A stretch of 49,279 nucleotides of DNA, taken from IMG/VR virus record IMGVR_UViG_3300027749_000163, positions 1 to 49,279 of that record; one strand, 5' to 3'. Made by a program: the position numbers and the translations under genes. The notes beneath the pieces were generated by a model that was not told where the DNA came from, did no database searches, and worked only from the letters and a program-made list of their open reading frames with translations. The stretch is from a virus. Shown here piece by piece: positions 30,839 through 39,141 of the stretch (position 1 is the first letter of the stretch; each line of letters opens with the position of its first letter).

Positions 30839-31546
30839 ATGTCAAGACCTTATTTCAATATTGATAATCTAACTTACGCAGGACCTACTTTAAGTATGTC
30901 ATTAACTTATTTCAAGTTAAGAATTGCTGGTACAGCAGGTGCAACTTTTTCCATAGATGGATTCTCTAACTCAATAGTAGCTTCACTTACTAGCAGCAAT
31001 TCATATCAGGGATTATATGACTCTAATTCAGCAACAACCGGAGAAGAAGTTCCGTATGATCTTATTAAGTTGACAGTTGGGACATTAGGAACATCTTCCA
31101 CTACAACATATACACAACCAACTTTAACTTATAATTATAGTGGTACGGTTTCTTCTTCTACTAATCTTAAAGTTCAAATTAAAGGAGTAACAGTAATAAA
31201 TGCAACTAGTTCGACAACATTGGCTCCAACAATATCTAACTTCTTTACAGCACTTATCGCTAGTGCAAGTTGTTTAAATTTTACTGGCGCGGCTGCTGGA
31301 TTTAGCGTTGCATTAAGTGGTACTACTTCTTTAGTATTTACAGCTCCAACAAATACTGGTAATTTTTATAACACTACTACAATAAGTAATACAATCGTTG
31401 CTGGTGCCGCTGGTGGTAGCTTTGCAACTGCTTCTGCAAATGGTGTTACTTTTTCAGGTGGATTAAATAACTATACAGTAGTTCTAAACTATTTACCATT
31501 GGGCCCAGTAAATACTGGTAATGAAGTATATCCTTTCAGTATCTAA
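30839..31546 (+). CDS. Beta-rich putative capsid surface protein (paralogue 2)
   Basis: 235 residues. The start MSRPYFNIDNLTYAGPTLSM is homologous to the preceding protein; the rest is longer and Ser/Thr/Ala/Gly-rich with Ig-like strand spacing (LKVQIKGVTVINATSS, GGLNNYTVVLNYLP). It has its own copy of TATATATACT, so it is probably made at high level late in infection. Likely exposed on the capsid and perhaps binding glycans, but this is inference. Confidence 0.68.
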   Translation: MSRPYFNIDNLTYAGPTLSMSLTYFKLRIAGTAGATFSIDGFSNSIVASLTSSNSYQGLYDSNSATTGEEVPYDLIKLTVGTLGTSSTTTYTQPTLTYNYSGTVSSSTNLKVQIKGVTVINATSSTTLAPTISNFFTALIASASCLNFTGAAAGFSVALSGTTSLVFTAPTNTGNFYNTTTISNTIVAGAAGGSFATASANGVTFSGGLNNYTVVLNYLPLGPVNTGNEVYPFSI

Positions 31547-31557
31547 TTACTAATATA

Positions 31558-31613
31558 ATAATAAAAAATGGAAATAACTATCACTAGTGATAGTTATTTC
31601 CATTTTTTATTAT
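31558..31613. terminator. 56-base perfect palindrome, bidirectional terminator
   Basis: 28-bp arms centred on ACTAGT, the longest perfect inverted repeat found in the window. The right arm contains the last codons and the stop of the convergent glycosylase gene. Confidence 0.85.
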
Positions 31614-32367
31614 ACCAAAATGTTCTATTATTTGAATCTTTTATTGATTCTCCTTTTTGGTAAAAAACCCAATCATCAAATTCAGTTGAATCTTTTACAA
31701 ATGGATTTTGCCAATCTCGTAATTGACCACCATTTAAATAATATGCTTTTAAGGGGATTTCATTACATAAATCTAATATTTTAGGATTATTTTTTATAAT
31801 CGTCTTAGCATCTATAAATGGATTCTCATCTAAATAATAAAGTATAGTAGAACGTAAATAATTACCTATTCCATTAAAATACTCTTGGTTCAGTAATACC
31901 TCATATATAGGCTTACTAAATGCCTTTTTATCTAAATTATCTAATATATTTTTCTTAAATAATTCAAATTCTTTTACTGGATCTGGGCCTCTTTTAGAGG
32001 ATTTAAATGGTGAACCTATTGAATATTTCGGCCCCAAGAAACCACCATATAATGATAAAGAATTACCGATGTTATCATCAAACCGAAGTCTTGTGAATTT
32101 AATATTATTCCAATCATTAGTATTTATATATTTCCATCCACCACTCATACCCATAAAAATATAGATAGGTATAATTTTATTATCTTGTTTAAGCGATAAT
32201 TGCAATTCTTTCCCATTAGTGTTAGCTTCGATTATAAAGTTATTAAATTTCGTATCTAAAATCGCAGCATTGCCCTTTTCTACATGATATAGTTTAGTAA
32301 ATGATTTATCTTTTGAATTAACATTAATAAAATCCGCACTAATTTTTACTTCAGCCCATTCTGGCAT
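31594..32367 (-). CDS. Fpg/Nei-family DNA glycosylase with zincless finger
   Basis: 257 residues. Repairs oxidised bases by excision and strand nicking. The catalytic start MPEWAEV (Pro and Glu after the initiator Met), NGKELQLSL in the N-domain, and the helix-two-turn-helix phrase LLNQEYFNGIGNYLRSTILY are all present. The C-terminal finger, which in bacterial Fpg has four Cys, is FYQKGESIKDSNNRTFWYNK: no Cys, but the loop with R-T-F-W is kept. Such zincless fingers are known in human NEIL1 and mimivirus Nei. Two genes upstream on the same strand is a 2H phosphoesterase, spaced by six bases. Confidence 0.82.
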   Translation of the reverse strand: MPEWAEVKISADFINVNSKDKSFTKLYHVEKGNAAILDTKFNNFIIEANTNGKELQLSLKQDNKIIPIYIFMGMSGGWKYINTNDWNNIKFTRLRFDDNIGNSLSLYGGFLGPKYSIGSPFKSSKRGPDPVKEFELFKKNILDNLDKKAFSKPIYEVLLNQEYFNGIGNYLRSTILYYLDENPFIDAKTIIKNNPKILDLCNEIPLKAYYLNGGQLRDWQNPFVKDSTEFDDWVFYQKGESIKDSNNRTFWYNKKWK

Positions 32368-32373
32368 AATTTA

Positions 32374-32916
32374 TTATTTTATTTGTAATTTATCTTTTTC
32401 ATAAAAGTCTATTATTTTATGTTCAGATAATGGTTTTCTTGGCTCAGAACTTAATAGTCCAAACTTTTTAATAGTATTATAAATATAACCAGAGTGTCCT
32501 ATATTTCTCTCATTCATATAACCTATTGTTAGATGAAATCCGAAATATGGTTCTTTACTCAAACCCATTGCTTCTCTTATTTCTTCTGCTTCTGGACAAT
32601 GAACTCTTAACCACCAATGTTTAGTATTAGTTCTTGGTTCTAATTCATAGAAAAATGTTATTTCTTTACCTTCAAATTTTCCAGCAGCTTGTTCAAACAC
32701 TTCTGGATTAACTCTATCGGATATAATAGTGACGTGTGCTCCCCTTAAATTTTTAACAAAATCTAAGTTAAATCTTTTATTAAGAAACCAAGCGTAATAA
32801 TTATCTATATCACACTTTAACATAATCATTGCAATTTTTTTCCAATCTTGCTTATCATGTTTTTTAGTCTTATTCTCTGGTTGGAATTTAAGCTTGCCTT
32901 TTACTTTTATGACCAT
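32374..32916 (-). CDS. 2H phosphoesterase (LigT-like)
   Basis: 180 residues. The two H-x-T motifs that define the family are RGAHVTIISDR (about 60-70) and FGFHLTIGYM (about 126-135). Members hydrolyse 2',3'-cyclic phosphates on RNA ends or cyclic oligonucleotides. It begins with a basic extension of ~25 residues. A role in RNA repair or in removing cyclic-nucleotide immune signals are both possible; the sequence does not decide. A Bacteroidota-type promoter precedes it and it heads a two-gene unit with the glycosylase. Confidence 0.75.
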   Translation of the reverse strand: MVIKVKGKLKFQPENKTKKHDKQDWKKIAMIMLKCDIDNYYAWFLNKRFNLDFVKNLRGAHVTIISDRVNPEVFEQAAGKFEGKEITFFYELEPRTNTKHWWLRVHCPEAEEIREAMGLSKEPYFGFHLTIGYMNERNIGHSGYIYNTIKKFGLLSSEPRKPLSEHKIIDFYEKDKLQIK

Positions 32917-32936
32917 TGATAAATTTATTTGTCGTG

Positions 32937-32968
32937 CAAAGATACAAAGATTTTTTCACAAAAACAAG
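32937..32968 (-). promoter_or_regulatory. Bacteroidota-type promoter for 2H phosphoesterase
   Basis: Minus strand CTTG, 20 bases, TATCTTTG (exact -7 box), 21 bases before the ATG at 32916. Confidence 0.55.
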
Positions 32969-33016
32969 TAAAAACATAGATTTTTTATTTAATATATAAA
33001 AAAATAACGAAAAATT

Positions 33017-33205
33017 ATGAATAATGAAAATTTAATAAAAAGTACAAACAATTTATCAAAGGATGACTTAACTATGTTAAGAGAAAGATTTATTAATGAT
33101 TATGCGAGAAAAAAAGGTTGGGATAAAAACCAATTAACTCCAAATCAATTACTTGAAATAGTAGAGCAAAAAGCTTACAAAAATCCAGGAATAATAAAGT
33201 CATAA
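33017..33205 (+). CDS. Small hypothetical protein
   Basis: 62 residues, helical: LTMLRERFINDYARKKGWDK, then LTPNQLLEIVEQKAYKNPGI. The type is familiar from other phages of this kind but has no function. An AT-rich TATATAAAA element precedes the ATG and a strong terminator follows, so it is a single-gene unit. Confidence 0.7.
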   Translation: MNNENLIKSTNNLSKDDLTMLRERFINDYARKKGWDKNQLTPNQLLEIVEQKAYKNPGIIKS

Positions 33206-33206
33206 T

Positions 33207-33236
33207 AAAAGCCCACCAAATTTGGTGGGCTTTTTT
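33207..33236 (+). terminator. Intrinsic terminator
   Basis: AAAAGCCCACCAAATTTGGTGGGCTTTT plus extra T residues: strong GC stem, right after the stop codon. Confidence 0.9.
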
Positions 33237-33276
33237 AAACCTTTTATTTTTTATTGATATAAAAAATAAAAATTAA

Positions 33277-34044
33277 ATGGAATTACAAAATATACCCAAA
33301 ATAACATATGTTATTGCGTATCAACATAAGCCAGATAGACTTCAAAATTTAAGAAGAGTTTTAGAATGGCTACAACCTTTCCAAGGTTTAGAAATACTTT
33401 TAGTTGAACAGGATAAAGTATCTAAAATAGCCGAACTTAATTTAAGAGTTAAACATGTTTTTATTAAAAGTGAATTACCATTTAATAAAGCTTGGGCATT
33501 TAATGTAGCTACAAGATATATCACGACACCTATTATTATATTTGGTGACTCTGATTTAATCATTCATCCAAATTCTTTTATCCAAGGTGTTCAAGCATTA
33601 GATAATTATGATTGTGTAAATCCATATAATTCTGTTGTAGATTTAACACCACAAGAGGCACAAATGGATTTAAATAGTATATTACAAATTGATAGAATCG
33701 GTAGGGGAGAAGCTGCTGATGATATACAAAAAGTTCCTTTATGTGGTGGTATTATAATGTTCAAAAAAGAAAAATTATATGAAATTGGTGGATGGAATCA
33801 GGACTTCATATCATGGGGTGGTGAAGATGACTTTCAATCCTTAAAGGTCAAGACGTTTTTAACACACACAACTTTATCTAACAGATGCTATCACTTTTAT
33901 CACGAGAAAGCAAAAATAGATATGAAATTATACCAAAGAAATCTACAAATTTTAAATCATTTTCAAAATACTACAAAAGAACAATTAAAAAAACATATTG
34001 ACATGTCTTTACCAAATATTGGTAAATTAAATCAGTTTAGTTAA
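33277..34044 (+). CDS. GT-A glycosyltransferase
   Basis: 255 residues. N-terminal nucleotide-sugar fold with ITYVIAYQHKPDRLQNLRR, metal-binding DSD at 91-93 (FGDSDLIIHP), and an acceptor region with GGIIMFKKEKLYEIGGWNQD then FISWGGEDDF, which is the signature of the galactosyltransferase-type (GT27/GT7 C-terminal) group. It may decorate virion proteins, phage DNA or host surface sugar. It ends inside the 3' end of the convergent endonuclease gene (18 bases shared). Confidence 0.8.
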   Translation: MELQNIPKITYVIAYQHKPDRLQNLRRVLEWLQPFQGLEILLVEQDKVSKIAELNLRVKHVFIKSELPFNKAWAFNVATRYITTPIIIFGDSDLIIHPNSFIQGVQALDNYDCVNPYNSVVDLTPQEAQMDLNSILQIDRIGRGEAADDIQKVPLCGGIIMFKKEKLYEIGGWNQDFISWGGEDDFQSLKVKTFLTHTTLSNRCYHFYHEKAKIDMKLYQRNLQILNHFQNTTKEQLKKHIDMSLPNIGKLNQFS

Positions 34045-34953
34045 TATATTTTCAATATTGTCAACTTCTGTATAAGGTATCCTTATTAAACGAATATTGT
34101 TATTTTGGCAATATTCGTTTTTTATTTTATCATTTTGTTGTGTATATAACAATTTTTTTTCTCCACCAAAATATCCCATAGGCTTAAAATGCTGTTCTCC
34201 GTCAAATTCAATTATTAAGTTATATTTTTCTAAATAAAAATCAAATGGTAATGCTTCTTTATTTTTGCAGTCTATGAAAGTTTTTTCTCTTTTAAAAACA
34301 ATATTTTTGCTACAAAGATAATTTTCTATTTTTACTTCTCCATGTGAATTCTTGCATAGTTTACAACCTTTACCAATTAAATGATTGTAAGGAATTTGTT
34401 TAAATTCACCATGTTTTTGACATATTATTATAATTGATTCACTTGATTTTTTATAGTTAACTTTAGAATAATTATATTTATCACCATGTACTTTTTTTGC
34501 TCTATCAATGAATATTTTGCTATATTTTGTATTCATTGATTTGGTAAATTTATCACCTTTACAATTAGGACATCCTCTACCATTTATATGCTTATTAGCT
34601 AATTGTTCAAATTCTCCGTGTATAGGACATATTACAATTAATTTGGTTGAATCATTAATATAATCTGTTTTAGAGTAATTATATTTATTATTGTGTATTA
34701 AATTTGATTCTTCAATAAATTTTTCTTTTGTTTTGGTAAAAAGAGTTTTCAATTTGCTTATACCACACAATTTACATGCTTTACCTTGTAAATGGTTATC
34801 TGGTCTTTGTTGAAAGTCGCCATGTATAGGGCATGTAATAGTCCCTGCTATTCTTGCAGTTTCATAAGTAAATTTGTCATAATCATAAAAATTATTATGC
34901 TTAATATTGGCATTTTTTAAAAATTTTAAATAGTTTTTTTCTTGTTTTTTCAT
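34027..34953 (-). CDS. Homing-type endonuclease with three DUF723 zinc modules
   Basis: 308 residues. Three tandem modules of the form [YF]-D-Y-x-K...I-x-C-x-x-H-G-x-F-x-Q...H-x-x-G-x-x-C-x-x-C (about 15-65, 72-135 and 145-200) bind DNA through zinc. The C-terminal ~100 residues are a Vsr/PD-(D/E)xK nuclease: PFDFYLEKYNLIIEFDGEQH, then NDKIKNEYCQNNNIRLIRIP. A free-standing mobile endonuclease; the target is unknown. Genes nearby on the minus strand are accessory. Confidence 0.8.
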   Translation of the reverse strand: MKKQEKNYLKFLKNANIKHNNFYDYDKFTYETARIAGTITCPIHGDFQQRPDNHLQGKACKLCGISKLKTLFTKTKEKFIEESNLIHNNKYNYSKTDYINDSTKLIVICPIHGEFEQLANKHINGRGCPNCKGDKFTKSMNTKYSKIFIDRAKKVHGDKYNYSKVNYKKSSESIIIICQKHGEFKQIPYNHLIGKGCKLCKNSHGEVKIENYLCSKNIVFKREKTFIDCKNKEALPFDFYLEKYNLIIEFDGEQHFKPMGYFGGEKKLLYTQQNDKIKNEYCQNNNIRLIRIPYTEVDNIENILTKLI

Positions 34954-35000
34954 ATACTATATATTATATAAACTTTCTTTGGTTGTGGCTATGAAGTTGT

Positions 35001-35047
35001 CAATTCAAATAAAAAAGCACCAATTTGGTGCTTTTTTATTTGAATTG
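35001..35047. terminator. 47-base terminator palindrome
   Basis: 23-bp perfect arms around a single T, core AAAAAAGCACCAA/TTGGTGCTTTTTT. Includes the last codons and stop of the gene at 35036. The rest of the gap 34954-35000 shows nothing beyond an AT-rich promoter-like stretch. Confidence 0.85.
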
Positions 35048-35818
35048 AACATATTGATTTTTATTGTTAAATAATTCTTCTAAAAATATTTTTAATCCTT
35101 TTTTACGATGAACACGATATTTTATATACTCTTTTAATACTTCCTCATTATTAATAAGTATTTTAACAAAATAAGATTCATTACTTTCCTGCACACTAAT
35201 AGGATGTATTTCCATATACAATTTATCCATATCAGTTGGCGCATAATCATTAAATAAACTAACTTCATGTAGTGTATTATGTGGAGATATAACTTTTATA
35301 TTTATTTTCTTTTCATAAACAAGGCATTTGTATTGTTCCTCATCCATACCATACCACTCATTAGTTTTAATGAACTCTTTAAACCACTCATCAGTATATC
35401 CTTCTTTTATAAATCCTATATTAACAGATGATGGGCGTCCAATACCATCTAATACTTCCCACCAGACTTTATACAAACTGCTATCTGTATAGGATAAATG
35501 TTCTATAACTTGTTGTAAGTTTTTATAATAAGAGTATCTAAATGATTTTGGTGAACCTGAGCCACCTAATTTTGTGTCTGTTTTAATAACTATATATTGC
35601 TCATTATATTTTAAAAATTGATATAAATATCTGTCATATGACGTAATAAAAAATCTAAATATATGATTTTCTTCCGATACCATATAATCTAAATCATTTT
35701 CTTTAATATAATCTATAATTCTTTTTTTATCAGATTCGCTAATACTATGTTCCTCTTTTAGAAACATAGTTTCTTGTGTTCGATTAGCTATTCTTAAAAA
35801 TTCTTCCGAGTTAAACAT
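35036..35818 (-). CDS. Hypothetical protein
   Basis: 260 residues, mixed alpha/beta, no signal peptide or membrane segment. Distinct segments include TDTKLGGSGSPKSFRYSYYK and SLYKVWWEVLDGIGRPSSVN. No family recognised. Its start lies one base after the stop of the upstream gene, so the two form an operon. Confidence 0.65.
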   Translation of the reverse strand: MFNSEEFLRIANRTQETMFLKEEHSISESDKKRIIDYIKENDLDYMVSEENHIFRFFITSYDRYLYQFLKYNEQYIVIKTDTKLGGSGSPKSFRYSYYKNLQQVIEHLSYTDSSLYKVWWEVLDGIGRPSSVNIGFIKEGYTDEWFKEFIKTNEWYGMDEEQYKCLVYEKKINIKVISPHNTLHEVSLFNDYAPTDMDKLYMEIHPISVQESNESYFVKILINNEEVLKEYIKYRVHRKKGLKIFLEELFNNKNQYVQFK

Positions 35819-35819
35819 A

Positions 35820-36389
35820 CTAATAACAAACTCTTATTTTTTCGTATTTCATTAATAATTTATACATCTTGTCGTATTCAATATCTAAATTAGTAACAAT
35901 TTTTTGATACCAATTATTATTATTGAAATACTCAACAATCATACCTTCTTTTAAATCTTCTTTAGTTTTAGGAAAAATATAACGTTTTTTTTCATTTAAT
36001 GTGAATGAAACACCGTCATGTATAAATACTTTATTATTTTCATTACTATCATAGTAATTAACTTCTATTGGATATTCATCTCCTTTAAAATTAATTTTAG
36101 TTAAAATATCATGTCCTCTATATTTAACAAAAATATCATTTTTATGAAATTGATTCATCATAAATATAGATTCTTGTCTTAGTTTATCATTATCTTCGGA
36201 GCAAATTGCTAAATAATTCTTTTCATAAACACCTTTATCATAAGCATAAATAGGCACAATAGAATAATTCATAGAATATAACATATTTAAAAATGTATTA
36301 TTTCTATGATTGTTTTCTAATTGAGATAAACCAACGATTTCTGGCGAAGCCATTAAGAATGATAAATTGATGTCGTTAAGGTTGATCAT
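35820..36389 (-). CDS. Hypothetical protein, N-terminus DUF3293-like
   Basis: 189 residues. The first ~75 (LENNHRNNTFLNMLYSMNYS, VPIYAYDKG, then a helix with KLRQESIFMMNQFHKND) resemble DUF3293 proteins (EN..R...L...L...GY....G......S), but I give this low weight. The second half has an SH3-like strand pattern (EGMIVEYFNNNNWYQKIV). A late-type TATATA element lies 16-28 bases upstream on the minus strand. Confidence 0.6.
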   Translation of the reverse strand: MINLNDINLSFLMASPEIVGLSQLENNHRNNTFLNMLYSMNYSIVPIYAYDKGVYEKNYLAICSEDNDKLRQESIFMMNQFHKNDIFVKYRGHDILTKINFKGDEYPIEVNYYDSNENNKVFIHDGVSFTLNEKKRYIFPKTKEDLKEGMIVEYFNNNNWYQKIVTNLDIEYDKMYKLLMKYEKIRVCY

Positions 36390-36404
36390 TATGAGATTTA
36401 TTTT

Positions 36405-36417
36405 ATGTATATATTAA
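36405..36417 (-). promoter_or_regulatory. Putative late promoter
   Basis: Minus-strand TAATATATACATA, 16-28 bases before the ATG at 36389; same type as upstream of 15508. Confidence 0.35.
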
Positions 36418-36421
36418 AAAG

Positions 36422-37630
36422 TTAGAATTTATAATTCTTATTTATAAATCCAAATTCTATATCTAACATAGAATTCATTAAATTTTGAACTTGTTCCTCA
36501 TATTGTTTCTCTACAATAATACTATCGTGTATGGTAATTACATTAATTTCTGGATTTATAATCGCTATTTTTTTAATCAATTGGTTAAAAATAAAATTGG
36601 ACTCTTCATTTTGTAATTTATGTGATAAAATCCTATAATCACCGTATGCTGTTTTATAATCTATAATAAATCTATAAATAGAAGGAAATAGTATAGCAAA
36701 CGCATTTCTTATTTTAGAATTATTCCTACCGAATATAGTTACATAAACTAATTCTTTACACTCTTTTTTGTCTTTTATATTTGATTTATCCATTAAAAAT
36801 TGGTAAAATTTACCATGATATACTAAATAATTAAATACACTAAGCTCTTTCTCTTCTATACCAATACCTTCTTCATTTATTATCTTTGATAAAAAAAGTG
36901 GTTGACTATTAGAAATATCTATTTCAGCCGTTTCAACACCATTTATCAATAAACAATTCTTTCTTATAAATGATTTTAATATAGTGAAGTTAGTATGAAC
37001 CCGTCCATATTTATCAAAATGATAAAATATATGCTTATCATATATAGATTCAACCGAGTATTTATTCTTATTGAATGAATCAGAATCTTGTATTGTATTA
37101 TTTAAATAATAAATAGCCTTTTCGAAATCAATAGATGTAGTAAATAAATCAGCTACTATTTTTTGTTTTATCTCTGGGAATATACTATTTTTAACAATAT
37201 CACTATTATCAATAGCACTGACAGCACTTTTATATTTTTTTAATAAAGATGGATCTGAATTTTTATAACGTAGAATTTGCTCTTCTATTATATGATTATG
37301 TAGTTTATATACTCTGGCATTTTTACCTTGCATATATTCTTTAGAAATATACAGTATATCATTTTTAACTAAATAATCCATATAGTAGTTATATAAATAA
37401 CCATATTTTTCCTTTAATATAAGAGATGATAAATTAAATAGATTTTCTTTTTTGAAGTAATACCTTAATAATAAATTATGAACTATATCTATTATGAAAG
37501 CTGGTTTTAATTTTTTACCATTATAAATTATAAAAGTTTCGGTAGATAATTTCTCAATTGACTTTGGTAAAAATTGCAGGCTATATTTTTTTGATTGTAA
37601 TTTAGACTTTATATTAAAATTTTTAATCAT
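36422..37630 (-). CDS. Family-A polymerase-like palm protein
   Basis: 402 residues from the ATG at 37630 (MIKNFNIKSK); an in-frame ATG at 37714 would run into the divergent gene's start. The second half has a polymerase-A-like palm: GRVHTNFTILKSFIR, then motif A EIDISNSQPLFL (D238), a middle ELVYVTIFGRNNSK like motif B, and motif C VITIHDSI (H368, D369). The N-terminal half looks like a winged-helix replication domain (about 45-115). Proteins of this build occur in Bacteroidota mobile elements, usually as hypothetical proteins. It may be a replication initiator or primase-like enzyme; no exonuclease domain is present. Confidence 0.6.
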   Translation of the reverse strand: MIKNFNIKSKLQSKKYSLQFLPKSIEKLSTETFIIYNGKKLKPAFIIDIVHNLLLRYYFKKENLFNLSSLILKEKYGYLYNYYMDYLVKNDILYISKEYMQGKNARVYKLHNHIIEEQILRYKNSDPSLLKKYKSAVSAIDNSDIVKNSIFPEIKQKIVADLFTTSIDFEKAIYYLNNTIQDSDSFNKNKYSVESIYDKHIFYHFDKYGRVHTNFTILKSFIRKNCLLINGVETAEIDISNSQPLFLSKIINEEGIGIEEKELSVFNYLVYHGKFYQFLMDKSNIKDKKECKELVYVTIFGRNNSKIRNAFAILFPSIYRFIIDYKTAYGDYRILSHKLQNEESNFIFNQLIKKIAIINPEINVITIHDSIIVEKQYEEQVQNLMNSMLDIEFGFINKNYKF

Positions 37631-37691
37631 TAATTTCTTGACTTTTATATTAAATATATATTTATAGAAAAGTTTAAAATATATATTTATT

Positions 37692-38054
37692 ATGAATAAA
37701 TTTACCCAAATCACCGAAAATAACCACTTTATAGATGTTAATAGTGTTAATTTAGATTCCGAATTACTTTACATTACCGAAAATAATAAACAAGTTGGTA
37801 GCTTAATCTTATGCTTTTCAGCAGATGGTAAAGCTTCTGTTTTTTCCGTAGCCGTTTTAGAAAAATGGAGAGGAAAAGGTTATAGCAAAAAATTAATGGT
37901 TTCTGCTATTAATAGAGCTAAACAAAGAGGATGTAAAGTTATGGAACTTAATACCGAAGTGTCTAATACAGTAGCTAATAGTCTTTATCAAAAAATGGGG
38001 TTTGAATTAAAAGGTTTAGTAGATGAGTATAACAATTATACATTAATCCTCTAA
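37692..38054 (+). CDS. GNAT-family N-acetyltransferase
   Basis: 120 residues. Acetyl-CoA binding loop VAVLEKWRGKGYSKKLM (motif A, R-G-K-G-Y-S), then INRAKQRGCKVMELNTEVSN and NSLYQKMGFELKG (motif B). The substrate cannot be read from sequence; host proteins, antibiotics and polyamines are all possible. Its end overlaps the convergent gene by 12 bases. Confidence 0.8.
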   Translation: MNKFTQITENNHFIDVNSVNLDSELLYITENNKQVGSLILCFSADGKASVFSVAVLEKWRGKGYSKKLMVSAINRAKQRGCKVMELNTEVSNTVANSLYQKMGFELKGLVDEYNNYTLIL

Positions 38055-38516
38055 TATTTGATTAATTCTATCATCTCTATATTGAGCTAATGTAATAAAC
38101 TTGTTAGTTTCGAATAATTTTTTAAAAATTTCTCTACCTAATTCACCACTTTGTCTTTGTGGTAATTTAAATCCTGTTTCAAGTGTTAAAGTTTCAGGTG
38201 TTAAACTATATGCGTCACATTTTACTTCATAAATTTGTCCATGGTTTAATTTAAATAAATCTTTTTCTATAGTTTCTCCAATATAGATATATTTAACTAT
38301 TTTAGATTTAATTTTAATTTCAGGAGTAATGTTTATAAAAATAGTATCTCTATCACGCATACGCACATCTATCTTACCATAAGATTCAATTACATCTTCA
38401 TCAAGTTTTTTATTTAAAAAAAATTTTATTTCTTCAGTGATACTATTGATAGTATCTGGTGTATTTGGTTTAAATAAATACCTATCTACAATAGATTTAA
38501 TATCATCATTAATCAT
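38043..38516 (-). CDS. Sheath-domain-like small protein with RINQILED tail
   Basis: 157 residues. The N-terminal ~70 (RYLFKPNTPDTINSITEEIK, FFLNKKLDEDVIESYGKIDV, then TIFINITPEI) resemble the C-terminal domain of contractile tail sheath proteins (..FxxNTPxT...I..EI..FL). Then comes an SH3-like part with KYIYIGETIEKDLFKLNHGQ. It ends ITLAQYRDDRINQILED, the tail shared with the next gene and with 21799-22047. Possibly a tail-related fusion; confidence in function is low. It overlaps the upstream gene by 8 bases. Confidence 0.6.
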   Translation of the reverse strand: MINDDIKSIVDRYLFKPNTPDTINSITEEIKFFLNKKLDEDVIESYGKIDVRMRDRDTIFINITPEIKIKSKIVKYIYIGETIEKDLFKLNHGQIYEVKCDAYSLTPETLTLETGFKLPQRQSGELGREIFKKLFETNKFITLAQYRDDRINQILED

Positions 38517-38829
38517 TTAATATTTCATCAATCCTTTTTTCTCTAAACACCGATAAAGGTATCATAGTTTCATTAATAAGTAATTCCTTAAATTTAACTC
38601 TAGTGACGAAATACTTATTACAATCTTTTATATAAAAATTTATAAATTCACCGTCACATGAACCTTTAATATATCTATCATATAACCTATATGAAGTATT
38701 TTTATACAATGTTATTGATAAATTATTATCCCAAATATATTCCGATGCATCTAAATCTTCGCCTATATAAATATATTCTATATAATTTCCGGGAATATAC
38801 GGACTTCCTCCAAAATGTGGTAATGGCAT
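38509..38829 (-). CDS. Small protein with RIDEILND tail
   Basis: 106 residues. Contains YIEYIYIGEDLDASEYIWDN, similar to the YIYIGE segment of the downstream gene, and ends LSVFREKRIDEILND. It starts MPLPHFGGSPYIPG. These features place it in the same family as 38043-38516 and 21799-22047. Function unknown. Confidence 0.6.
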   Translation of the reverse strand: MPLPHFGGSPYIPGNYIEYIYIGEDLDASEYIWDNNLSITLYKNTSYRLYDRYIKGSCDGEFINFYIKDCNKYFVTRVKFKELLINETMIPLSVFREKRIDEILND

Positions 38830-38847
38830 AAATTATATATTTATATA

Positions 38848-39084
38848 TTATAAGTCTTTAAAGAAATCATCTAAATTTATATCTTCTATACCTTGTATAG
38901 TTTCACCATTAGTTTCTACGTGACTCTTCTTATATTGCTCTCTTATTTCTTCTACTTTAGGACAACCATTACAATATTTATTAGTCTTCTTGAATTCATC
39001 AATTGATTTTTTTTCACCGCAGCCGTCACATATTTTATATAAAGCGTTTTCTCTTGCTATTTGGAATAAATTTTTCTTTTCCAT
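38848..39084 (-). CDS. Small zinc-ribbon protein
   Basis: 78 residues. One four-Cys ribbon: C19-x2-C22 (KICDGCGEKKS) and C38-x2-C41 (KYCNGCPK), followed by an acidic tail (GIEDINLDDFFKDL). Likely a small nucleic-acid or protein binding adaptor; acidic tails like this are found on T4-type transcription co-factors, but the comparison is only suggestive. Confidence 0.65.
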   Translation of the reverse strand: MEKKNLFQIARENALYKICDGCGEKKSIDEFKKTNKYCNGCPKVEEIREQYKKSHVETNGETIQGIEDINLDDFFKDL

Positions 39085-39141
39085 ATAAATTATTATTTTT
39101 AATTTATATGGATAGATCTTTATTTTGTTTTTGTAATTTTA

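Noticed and set aside
34954-35035. Short plus-strand frame starting MKLSIQIKKH at 35001 region
   Set aside because: It lies within the terminator palindrome and has no further support.
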